Assembly (NCBI GenBank): GCA_049323755.1
Contig: JBMOPE010000025.1
Span: 1 to 64,000, forward strand
Direction of reading: 5' to 3'
DNA: 64,000 nt
Source: BRHc4a sp049323755
GTDB lineage: Bacteria > Bacillota > Desulfotomaculia > Desulfotomaculales > Desulfocucumaceae
Made by a program: the position numbers and the translations under genes
In this document: positions 51,153-58,474 of the stretch, one piece after another
Layout: each line of letters opens with the position of its first letter
Numbering within the stretch: position 1 is the first letter of the stretch
The notes under the pieces: model-generated
What the model was told of the DNA's origin: nothing
Databases searched by the model: none
What the model saw: the letters and a program-made list of their open reading frames with translations, nothing else

Positions 51153-52061
51153 ATGCACGCATGGGAACAAATACAGATAACCGTGGACTATATTGAGGAA
51201 CATATCTCTGAGGAAATAAAAATTGAAAATCTGGCTAAGCTTGCTTCACTATCGCAGTTTTATTATCAGAGACTTTTCAGCCGATTGGTTAAAAAGCCTG
51301 TAAACGAGTATATTAAGCTGCGTCGTCTAGCAAAAGCATCCGATGCTTTACTGGACAAAAGCAAAAGAATCCTGGATATCGCTTTGGATTTTGGATTTTC
51401 CTCTCACGAGACTTTTACACGAGCATTTAAGGATGCGTTTGGAAAGACACCAGAGGAATATCGTGCCAATCCTGTTAGGCTGAATAACTATGTAAAGCCG
51501 CAGCTACTGTTGAATTACACATTGGTCGATGAAAATGTACCTTTGATTGCTGATGGGATCGTTCTCGAAATTACACGGCGGCAAGTTTCTTCACCCCAAT
51601 TTTTCATAGGACTTACAGCAGAAGAACCCATTAGCCAGATGCCCGGCGGTGGTGAAACCGGTGTAGACGCACTCGGTAAATTGTGGGATGCTTTCCATAA
51701 AAACAAATCTTCTATTCCGGATTTAAAAGCGGATGGCGATGAACTTGGGGTTGCCTATACCGGAACAATGGAAGGCTATTACCGATATTTTGCAGGCGCC
51801 GAAGCCGTGGCATACAAACCGTCCGAAGGCTACACTTTCTGGGAATTACCCAAAGGCGAATATATCATCTGCTCTTTCGAAGCGGAGGATTTTGAGCATC
51901 TTATTATGGATGCGGTGTATAAGGCCCACAGATACCTGTTTGAAACATGGCTTCCTAATCATAAACTTCGTGTCAGGCCCTTTGCAGCAGAGCGCTATGC
52001 CAGTCATAGCCCCGATACAACTTACATGGAGGTATGGGTATTGCCTGAGGTCATGGAATAA
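51153..52061 (+). CDS. AraC-family regulator with GyrI-like effector domain
   Basis: 302 residues. Two AraC HTH motifs occupy about 8-105 (IENLAKLASLSQFYYQRLFS and ILDIALDFGFSSHETFTRAF with DAFGKTPEEYR). A GyrI-like/SOUL effector-binding domain follows (about 130-300; FFIGLTAEEPISQ, GVAYTGTMEGYYRYFAGAEA, FWELPKGEYIICSFEAE). Such regulators respond to small hydrophobic or cationic ligands. The ATG follows GGAGG by nine bases. Nitroreductase and DUF3788 stumps flank it. Confidence 0.94.
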   Translation: MHAWEQIQITVDYIEEHISEEIKIENLAKLASLSQFYYQRLFSRLVKKPVNEYIKLRRLAKASDALLDKSKRILDIALDFGFSSHETFTRAFKDAFGKTPEEYRANPVRLNNYVKPQLLLNYTLVDENVPLIADGIVLEITRRQVSSPQFFIGLTAEEPISQMPGGGETGVDALGKLWDAFHKNKSSIPDLKADGDELGVAYTGTMEGYYRYFAGAEAVAYKPSEGYTFWELPKGEYIICSFEAEDFEHLIMDAVYKAHRYLFETWLPNHKLRVRPFAAERYASHSPDTTYMEVWVLPEVME

Positions 52062-52101
52062 AAAATATAAAGCTCTTCTGCGGAGGCGAAACTCATATTA
52101 A

Positions 52102-52221
52102 ATGGATACACTTTACTATCAAAACAGTCCTCCCACCTTGGACGATGTCTGAAAATATGTGGGCAGTGAGCTTCTGGATGATGTAATCAGTTTGGTTCAA
52201 ATAAGAACAAAGTCAAAATAA
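52102..52221 (+). pseudogene. DUF3788 gene fragment with in-frame stop
   Basis: ATG 52102 reads MDTLYYQNSPPTLDDV, then TGA at 52150, then KYVGSELLDDVISLVQ in the same frame before a final stop. This matches the start of DUF3788 proteins (LYYxxxPPTLeeI..YIG..LWdeL). The frame is interrupted and the remaining ~90 residues are absent. Confidence 0.6.
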
Positions 52222-52246
52222 CATGCGGCTAAGCGCTGGAGAGTAG

Positions 52247-52278
52247 AAAAAGAAGCAAGACAAGTCTGCTTCTTTTCT
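52247..52278 (+). terminator. Intrinsic terminator
   Basis: AGAAGCA-AGAC pairs with GTC-TGCTTCT around a short loop, followed by TTTTCTTA. It lies 190 bases after the AraC gene and probably ends its transcript. Confidence 0.6.
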
Positions 52279-52458
52279 TATGTCCAAAAAGCTGTTTGGT
52301 TTATCACTATATATTGTGGTCTTTACCTCTTTCCATTAAAGTACATCAGAACCACTGCCTCAACACGCCTTGAGGATACAAAAAAGATGCCGCTTAAAGC
52401 TGGTGAAGCCTTGGCGGCAAGGTGCATTTTCAAAAGTATTATCACTTTATAAACTTGG

Positions 52459-52824
52459 TCACTTAGCCAAATCCAACTTTTCTACTGCTTGATCCAAATT
52501 GCCTACAAAGAAAATATCATTACCTTTGTTACACTCATAAATAAAACCATGCAAAGGCTTGCTTGTGTACTCGGAAAAGTCACCGGTAATAGCCAACTTA
52601 GTGTGGTAATTTATAAATTTTTGCAGAATTTCACCGGCAATACCGCTGCTAAGTCTGAAAAACTCTTCACTTATGGCCTTTTTGTCTAATATAATTCTAC
52701 TGCAGTCTTTCTCATATTTTATTGTCATCATAAGGTCGAGAGCAGATTGCGAGTCAGTTATTAAAATATCTTCACTCTCAATACATACAATGGAATCGTT
52801 TTTTCCTAAAAAAGTGTAGTTCAT
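52459..52824 (-). CDS. DUF4180 protein
   Basis: A 121-aa protein with the DUF4180 pattern: VCIESEDILITDSQSALDLM, IILDKKAISEEFFRLSSGIA, GEILQKFINYHTKLAITGDF and a final FVGNLDQAVEKL. The function is unknown. The C-terminal third of the PadR regulator encoded 860 bases upstream in the same direction carries the same domain. The two are therefore paralogous modules in one operon. Confidence 0.88.
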   Translation of the reverse strand: MNYTFLGKNDSIVCIESEDILITDSQSALDLMMTIKYEKDCSRIILDKKAISEEFFRLSSGIAGEILQKFINYHTKLAITGDFSEYTSKPLHGFIYECNKGNDIFFVGNLDQAVEKLDLAK

Positions 52825-52842
52825 TATTTAAGTACCTCATTC

Positions 52843-53682
52843 TCACTTTATTTGTTCAAATATTGTATCAGTAAGATTTATTATACTGTGCCCTCCTTCA
52901 GGCAAAATATTGATTCTAGCATTTGGAATAAGTTTTTTCATTCGGTCAGCAGTCTCCATAGAATGCAGCATTATATCTTTTGCCCCAACAAATAAGAACA
53001 CCGGCATAGTCAGGCGTCTCAACTCTTCATCACTAAAAATCGGAATAGGTTCTCGCCTGATATTGAAATTTTTCACAATTAATATTTGAAATTTTAATAT
53101 TATTTCAGGCATATCAACATTACCGTTAATAATTTTGAACAACTTTCTTATACCCTTTTCACCAAGAAGCATATGAAACATCGCTGTAAATATAACTTTT
53201 TTATTTTGAGTGCCTATGCCAGCTGGACATAATAAAACTAATTTATCTATTTTGTCCGGATACCTAATAGTAAATTTAGCCGCCAGCCAAGCACCTAAAG
53301 ATGCTCCTATCACAACTGCCTTGCTTATTGACAGCCCGTTAAATACGTCATATAGCCAGTCATCCAAATCCGATGTGGTAAATGGAAGCTGTCTCTCATC
53401 ACTTCTCCCTGCTTCACCGGGTATATCAAGCGCATACACTCGATATTTTTGATAATACTTTAAAATATCACTTACCCACATACATAAATTCATACTAGTT
53501 CCATGAACCAAAACCATCGGCGGTGCGGAAATATCCCCGGCAGCTATACAAAATGTGTTGCCATGGCGAGTGTTTATATTTAACCGTTCATATGGTATTG
53601 TAAGTTTTTCAAGAAGCATATCAGAATATCTAAGTACTTCATCCTTGCCTTGCTGTGTTTTGAATGCTTTATTATTTTTCAT
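52843..53682 (-). CDS. Alpha/beta-hydrolase
   Basis: 279 residues. The fold is clear: oxyanion region MVLVHGTSMNLCMWV (near 57-70), nucleophile elbow VIGASLGAWLA (Ser near 126), acid in FLFVGAKDIML (Asp near 236) and catalytic His in EGGHSIIN (near 266). Soluble, with no signal peptide. Substrate unknown; esterase, lactonase or peptidase activity are all possible. It follows the PadR gene without a gap and precedes the DUF4180 gene. Confidence 0.92.
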   Translation of the reverse strand: MKNNKAFKTQQGKDEVLRYSDMLLEKLTIPYERLNINTRHGNTFCIAAGDISAPPMVLVHGTSMNLCMWVSDILKYYQKYRVYALDIPGEAGRSDERQLPFTTSDLDDWLYDVFNGLSISKAVVIGASLGAWLAAKFTIRYPDKIDKLVLLCPAGIGTQNKKVIFTAMFHMLLGEKGIRKLFKIINGNVDMPEIILKFQILIVKNFNIRREPIPIFSDEELRRLTMPVFLFVGAKDIMLHSMETADRMKKLIPNARINILPEGGHSIINLTDTIFEQIK

Positions 53683-54666
53683 TTAAAATCCCTTCTGCTT
53701 TAGGCTTAAGAACCATTTTTCTGCATCTCCAATATTTGCAAATAATCTAAGAACATCGTGTTTGCCGCTTTCGGCAATTGAATCTCGAAATTCACTTTTC
53801 AAGCTATTCATATCTTTGATAACAATTGCAGATTTAATATGATACATCGTAAATTTTTGAAGCAAAGTTACAACCAATCCTTTTTTTAGTTCAAGAAAAT
53901 CCTTGGAAAGTGTTTCACTGTCAAGCAAAACAAACTGCGTATTGTTTTCTGCTAATGCAGTAATTATGTCTAAAATATTTCTTTCTGTTTCAAGTTTAGT
54001 TTCTGAATCATTAAAATGAACATAACTTATTTCATCATTGCTGCTTAAGGTATACTTCATTATTCCATTGCTTTTTTCTTGCTGACTGGTTACTTTTATA
54101 TTCATATTTTCAATTGCGTCATTCTCATTAGGAATATTGACTATAGCTTTTCGCAGGTCTTGAATCCATCTCAGTTCATTTTCAAATGTTCTTGGAATAT
54201 TATCGTTGATCAAGCTCCATATTGTTGTTTCTAGAGTAGTTCCCTCAGGTAAAAAAGTTTTATCCTGTTTATTACTTTGAGACATTAACAACTGCATTTT
54301 AACTTGACTTTCATATCCATCAATTAATACATTCAATTCACTGGTATTGAGTTGCTTGGACCATGCAAGCTGAACAAGGAAAGGCTTTTTTATTTCACTG
54401 GGCTCAGTTGGAGAAAGAACCCATTCTTTTAAAGCAGCTAGTCCTTCACTGGTTATTGTATAGATCTTTTTTGTCGGAGAGCTTTCTTGATGCTTGACCA
54501 CATTAGTTACTAAACCTTTATCAAGTAGTTCTGTTAGGGATTTGTATATTTGATTATTATTTCCTGACCAATGCATAAAAGCAGAGTCTTGAATAATCTT
54601 TTTTATATCATATCCTGTCATTGGCCTGTAGCTTAGTATTCCTAAAATTGCATAATTGATTGACAT
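53683..54666 (-). CDS. PadR-family regulator fused to a DUF4180 domain
   Basis: About 327 residues. The ATG at 54666 follows AGAGG by five bases and starts MSINYAILGILSYRPMTGYD, the usual PadR opening. The PadR winged helix (about 1-85) and its helical C-terminal region (about 90-175) are followed by a complete DUF4180 domain (about 205-327; FVLLDSETLSKDFLELKKGL, VVTLLQKFTMYHIKSAIVIK). The DUF4180 part may act as an effector sensor. A long perfect palindrome lies directly upstream. The gene heads an operon with an alpha/beta-hydrolase and a free DUF4180 protein. Confidence 0.92.
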   Translation of the reverse strand: MSINYAILGILSYRPMTGYDIKKIIQDSAFMHWSGNNNQIYKSLTELLDKGLVTNVVKHQESSPTKKIYTITSEGLAALKEWVLSPTEPSEIKKPFLVQLAWSKQLNTSELNVLIDGYESQVKMQLLMSQSNKQDKTFLPEGTTLETTIWSLINDNIPRTFENELRWIQDLRKAIVNIPNENDAIENMNIKVTSQQEKSNGIMKYTLSSNDEISYVHFNDSETKLETERNILDIITALAENNTQFVLLDSETLSKDFLELKKGLVVTLLQKFTMYHIKSAIVIKDMNSLKSEFRDSIAESGKHDVLRLFANIGDAEKWFLSLKQKGF

Positions 54667-54680
54667 ATTATAACCTCTTC

Positions 54681-54722
54681 CCATTAGTATCATATGTTAA
54701 CATTAACATATGATACTAATGG
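54681..54722. promoter_or_regulatory. 42-bp PadR operator palindrome
   Basis: CCATTAGTATCATATGTTAA, two spacer bases, then its exact inverted complement: 20-base arms without a mismatch. The centre contains ATGT-N8-ACAT, the PadR consensus. It starts 15 bases before the padR-like ATG and spans the -10 region. Confidence 0.85.
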
Positions 54723-54728
54723 TGTCAA
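54700..54728 (-). promoter_or_regulatory. Promoter of the PadR operon
   Basis: TTGACA (minus strand, 54728-54723), 17 bases, then TAATGT (54705-54700). The spacer and -10 box lie entirely within the palindrome, so binding would block RNA polymerase. Confidence 0.6.
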
Positions 54729-54782
54729 TAAGCTGAAATTATTATGTGCTTAAAATGATAATATTTTTAAATAAATGTACTT

Positions 54783-54953
54783 TTATAGAAAAAGCGGCTG
54801 AGGCAATAAATTACCCCAACCGGCTAATCGTTTCCCATTATTCTCCAGGCTGCGCATTTGCGCCAGTCCAAATGTGCTGACCCGGCAATAGGCGGCAATT
54901 CTGAGCTTTTTATTTTCTTTAGGTAAAACAGGTATAATCCTGACCTTTTTCAT
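54783..54953 (-). pseudogene. Large serine recombinase N-terminal fragment
   Basis: ATG 54953, six bases after GAAGGA, reads MKKVRIIPVLPKENKKLRIA then AYCRVSTFGLAQMRSLENNG. The AYCRVST motif with the catalytic Ser and the SLEN motif identify the resolvase domain of SpoIVCA/TnpX-type recombinases. The frame diverges after about 40 residues and stops at 57 codons; intact members have over 450. It is a remnant of an integrated element or of a skin-like recombination gene. Confidence 0.75.
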
Positions 54954-55079
54954 TTGCATTCCTTCATCATCTATGTAAAATGGGCAAGCCCATTTATATT
55001 TTTCAAAAAAATAGACGTGAAAGTCATCCTCTCACGTCAAAGCATGTTTCCATCTATAATCCTGCAAACTCGCTATTTA

Positions 55080-56489
55080 TTAAGTGTTCCGTCTTTGCAA
55101 CAGGATTATGGATTCTATATGGTGAGTCCACGGGAACATGTCCACCGGCTGGACCTCCTCCACACAGTACCCTCTTCCTGATAAATGCCCCAGATCTCTT
55201 GCAAGGGTCCCGGGATCGCAGGAAACATAAACAAGTGTTGGGGTGCCCATTTCGGCCACAGCATCCAAAACCTCTGGCCGGCAGCCCTTCCTGGGCGGGT
55301 CCAGCACAACCACGTCAGGGCGGAGACCCCTCGCCGCCATGGAGGGAAGGAGCTTTTCCACCTCGCCGAAATGAAACTCAACATTGTCTATTTTGTTCAG
55401 CTCCGCGTTTCTTCCGGCGTCTTTCACGGCCTCCCTGACCACCTCAAGGCCGTATACCTTTTTGGCGTGCCTGGCCATAAAAAGCGCAATGGTGCCCACA
55501 CCGCTGTATGCGTCCACCACAGTAAGCCCTTTTCTGACTTCCAGCCCCGAGTACTCCAGGGCCTTCCGGTAAAGAACCAGTGTCTGGGAGGAATTAATCT
55601 GGTAAAAGGAAGAGGGTGAAATGATAAATTTAAGGTCCTCCAGCTGATCGGTGATATAGCCCCGTCCTGTGAGGACCCGGCTCTCACTCCCCATAATTAT
55701 CCCCCGGGGGCCGTCATTAATATTTCGAATAACAGAAGTAATCCCGGGCTCCCTTGAACTCAACTGCTCGACAAAAGCCCTCTGGCCGGGCCAGTCACCG
55801 CTGCCGGTAACCAGCACTGCCATTATCTCACCGGTGAGATAGCCTTTTCTCAGCACAACATGGCGGAAAAACTTCCTTCCCGGGCTTCTGTACAAATCCC
55901 TGCCGTGCCTGTTGAGCAAATCTTCCACTGCCGAGGCCACCCGGTTCAGATCCCTATCCACCAGCAGGCAGCCGGAATTGCCCTCTCCCCGGAAAAAAGC
56001 GGACAGATTATGGGTCCCTTCCTCATAAAAGCCCAGAGAGCAGCCATTGGCCCCCTCCTCAACCTGGAAGTGGGCTTTATTGCGGTAGTGCCAGGGACAG
56101 TCCATAACCAGGGTTTCTCTGACGGGAACATCTTCCAGCCCTGCAATGCGGGTGAGGCTGTCCCTGACAAGAGCTGTTTTAAGCCTTAGCTGCTCCCGGT
56201 AGTTCACATTCAGAAGACGGCAGCCCCCACAGGAGGAAAAAAATTCACAATCAGTCTCCCTGCGGACTTTGGACTTCTCCAAAACCTCCACCAGGCGGCC
56301 TATGGCGTAACCTTTTTTTAATTGAACTACTAGAGCCTCAATACTATCCCCGGGCACCGATCCGGGTACAAACACCGCAAGGCCGCAGTATCTTCCCACC
56401 CCGTCCCCGTTGTGGGTAAGCCCATCTATGTCAAGCTTTACTCTTTCTCCCTTTTTAACCGGTAAAACCTTCTTCGCCAAAGCCGCCAC
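55080..56489 (-). CDS. rlmD: 23S rRNA (uracil-5-)-methyltransferase, RumA family
   Basis: 469 residues. An N-terminal TRAM domain (about 10-70; RVKLDIDGLTHNGDGVGRYC) is followed by cysteines for a [4Fe-4S] cluster (CEFFSSCGGCRLL), a central domain, and a C-terminal Rossmann methyltransferase: FYQINSSQTLVLYRKALEYS, VVDAYSGVGTIALFMA, VLDPPRKGC and the catalytic Cys in YVSCDPGTLARDL. It methylates C5 of uridine in 23S rRNA with S-adenosylmethionine. In Firmicutes a single enzyme may modify two sites (RlmCD), so the symbol is approximate. Confidence 0.93.
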   Translation of the reverse strand: MAALAKKVLPVKKGERVKLDIDGLTHNGDGVGRYCGLAVFVPGSVPGDSIEALVVQLKKGYAIGRLVEVLEKSKVRRETDCEFFSSCGGCRLLNVNYREQLRLKTALVRDSLTRIAGLEDVPVRETLVMDCPWHYRNKAHFQVEEGANGCSLGFYEEGTHNLSAFFRGEGNSGCLLVDRDLNRVASAVEDLLNRHGRDLYRSPGRKFFRHVVLRKGYLTGEIMAVLVTGSGDWPGQRAFVEQLSSREPGITSVIRNINDGPRGIIMGSESRVLTGRGYITDQLEDLKFIISPSSFYQINSSQTLVLYRKALEYSGLEVRKGLTVVDAYSGVGTIALFMARHAKKVYGLEVVREAVKDAGRNAELNKIDNVEFHFGEVEKLLPSMAARGLRPDVVVLDPPRKGCRPEVLDAVAEMGTPTLVYVSCDPGTLARDLGHLSGRGYCVEEVQPVDMFPWTHHIESIILLQRRNT

Positions 56490-56570
56490 CCTAAATCCTT
56501 TTCTACAAAAGATTCAGCATTTCACCTATTAATGCCTTTTTTATCCACAGTTCAGCTTATAATGTATACG

Positions 56571-56608
<38 letters not shown>

Positions 56609-56738
56609 ATATTGTACACCCCGGACATTCATAAAACAAATCCCCCCTCCAATAATCCGGTCCAGTTTAAAATTGGCCGTTGATTTCGTATGCAGGTCTG
56701 GTAAAATAAACTGTATTTGGTATTGGAGGCGCATTGCT

Positions 56739-57653
56739 TTGGGCAACAAAAGACTTCTTCAGGTACTGGCAATTACCCTGACAGCCATAATTTGGGGTTT
56801 ATCCTTTCTAAGCATAAAGGTATCGGTGGCGGTTATCCCGCCAATGACTCTTGCCCTGCTGAGGTTCTTAATGGCATCGGTTATACTTGTGGCAATGCTT
56901 AAAATAATGGAGCCCCAAGCCAGGCTTAAAAAAGAAGATATCCCGTCCCTCCTTATAGCCGGGTTAATCGGTATCACCCTTTACTTCTTTTTCGAAAACA
57001 ACGGGGTGAAGCTCACCACCGCCTCGGTGGCCTCTATGATAATAGCACTCATACCCATATTAACCATTCTGGCCGACTATATATTTTTCAAAAGCCCCAT
57101 GCCGCCCTATAAAATTGCATGTGTCCTTATATCGGTAGTTGGGGTATACCTTGTGGTGGGGGCCAACATAACCGGCCCAAACGGCCAGGGTAACATTATA
57201 GGCAATCTTCTCATGATGGGGGCTGCTCTGTCCTGGGTAATTTACAATGTTGTTACAAAGCCCATAGGGAAAAAGCGATCACAGCTCTATATAGTAACCT
57301 ATCAGACCATATTCGGCACATTAAGCCTCATCCCATTTTCCCTTCTGGAGATGGGAAGCTGGCAGGCGGTTTCCCTTTCAATAATTCTGAACGTAGCTTT
57401 CCTGGGAATCTTTTGCTCCGCCCTTGGCTACTACCTTTACGTCTACGCCATGAAAGGACTGGGTATGGGAGTGGTATCGTATTTTATCAACCTTGTTCCC
57501 GTAGTTACCGTGATAAGCAGTTACCTGATTCTGAAAGAAACCGTCACCCCGGCGCAAATGGCCGGCGGGCTTCTTATAGTTGCCTCGGTCTACCTGGCCA
57601 GCTGGAAGCAGACATCAACAGCCGGAGCCGATACAGGCCAAAAGGCGGTATAG
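56739..57653 (+). CDS. EamA/DMT-family transporter
   Basis: About 304 residues. The TTG at 56739 lies nine bases after GGAGG and begins the protein at GNKRLLQVLAITLTAIIWGL. The frame is open another 69 codons upstream, but that part is made of heptamer repeats and lacks a ribosome binding site. There are ten hydrophobic segments in two EamA repeats, with VIPPMTLALLRFLMASVILV in the first and LVPVVTVISSYLILKETVTP ending the second. The substrate is unknown. It is a paralogue, not a close copy, of the transporter at 17429. Confidence 0.92.
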   Translation: MGNKRLLQVLAITLTAIIWGLSFLSIKVSVAVIPPMTLALLRFLMASVILVAMLKIMEPQARLKKEDIPSLLIAGLIGITLYFFFENNGVKLTTASVASMIIALIPILTILADYIFFKSPMPPYKIACVLISVVGVYLVVGANITGPNGQGNIIGNLLMMGAALSWVIYNVVTKPIGKKRSQLYIVTYQTIFGTLSLIPFSLLEMGSWQAVSLSIILNVAFLGIFCSALGYYLYVYAMKGLGMGVVSYFINLVPVVTVISSYLILKETVTPAQMAGGLLIVASVYLASWKQTSTAGADTGQKAV

Positions 57654-57734
57654 CATATCCGAAGGCAGTCCGAAAGACCCTTTGCCCCTCAGTTTACCGC
57701 TGTTATGTAAGAAATACCTCAACCTTCTATCCTG

Positions 57735-58006
57735 AAAATACTGAATGTCTTTTTATGAACCACAGAGGCCACAGAGATCACAGAGAATTTGCTCTCATGC
57801 ATTACTTTGAGGTCTGAAACCGAAGTAGATTATAAAGAAGTGTAACTTTTTAAATAAAAAATCTCTTAAAGCTTGCAAGCAGGGCTAAAACACCCTCTGT
57901 GTGCTCTGTGTTCTCTGTGGTTTTAAAGGACCCTAATTTTCATCCTCATTGGTGGCCGTTTTATACGGCCCGGTTGGCTTCTGAATTCTGAATTCTGAAT
58001 TCCGAG
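57735..58006 (+). repeat. MITE-like CACAGAG element, copy 3
   Basis: Terminal inverted repeats of CCACAGAG-type nonamers (about 57760-57787 and 57894-57922) enclose about 105 bases that match copy 2 at 41665-41950 at most positions when inverted. The shared right flank (AAAGGACCCTAATTTTCATC, GGTGGCCGTTTTATACGGCC) ends in CTGAATT heptamers. It accounts for the 368-base gap. Confidence 0.85.
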
Positions 58007-58021
58007 TAGTGTCCTACAGGA

Positions 58022-58342
58022 TTAGCTCTTAACCCATTCCACCCTGTAGCCCTCACTTTGTAACGTTTCCTTCAGGTCATCGGCCCGAATATTGTAAGGC
58101 TCGTACCTAACCCTTATTTCCGTCCCGTTCCTGTTTATATCCACTTCCAAAACCCCGGAATACTTGTAAAGGGCATTGGTCACCTCCAAATGGTGATCCG
58201 AAGGAATCATTTCCTTAACTCCCAATACTATTTCTGCCAATTCCAGGTCCCCCTGTTTTAAAATAGTTTTCTGGGTATTAATATTTCCGGGAAACCGAAA
58301 AAACTCTCCTTGTAAATAAACGTTACCTGCTAAAGGACCCAC
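58022..58342 (-). CDS. HMA-fold-like hypothetical protein
   Basis: About 106 residues with a GTG start and no clear ribosome binding site, so the true start may be further in. The C-terminal ~60 residues have the beta-alpha-beta pattern of a heavy-metal-associated domain: LEVTNALYKYSGVLEVDINR, EIRVRYEPYNIRADDLKETL and EGYRVEW. The CxxC metal motif is absent (no cysteine). It may be a degenerate HMA protein or a regulatory subunit. It is divergent from the chemotaxis receptor gene. Confidence 0.5.
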   Translation of the reverse strand: MGPLAGNVYLQGEFFRFPGNINTQKTILKQGDLELAEIVLGVKEMIPSDHHLEVTNALYKYSGVLEVDINRNGTEIRVRYEPYNIRADDLKETLQSEGYRVEWVKS

Positions 58343-58351
58343 AAATCGATA

Positions 58352-58380
58352 TTGCGCATATTGACAAAAAAGGTTATAAT
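58352..58380 (+). promoter_or_regulatory. Probable promoter of the chemotaxis receptor gene
   Basis: TTGCGC (58352-58357), 17 bases, TATAAT (58375-58380). Transcription from about 58387 would give a leader of about 88 bases. Confidence 0.6.
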
Positions 58381-58425
58381 TCTACAAAATGTATAGTATC
58401 GATGAAGATACACCAAGACACAGCA

Positions 58426-58458
58426 GTCCTTGCCGCAGAGCGGCAGGGACTTTTTTTT
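58426..58458 (+). terminator. Attenuator-like terminator in the receptor leader
   Basis: An 11-pair stem (GTCCTTGCCGC / GCGGCAGGGAC, one G-U) with a three-base loop and eight T. It ends immediately before the ribosome binding site GGGGGAGGAG of the receptor gene. No gene upstream on this strand needs it. A smaller hairpin, GTATC-GATGAA-GATAC, precedes it at 58396-58411. Confidence 0.85.
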
Positions 58459-58474
58459 GGGGGAGGAGACAATC

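Noticed and set aside
58361..58380. TTGACA followed by TATAAT upstream of the chemotaxis receptor
   Set aside because: The two hexamers are only eight bases apart; TTGCGC at 58352 gives the proper 17-base spacing with the same TATAAT.
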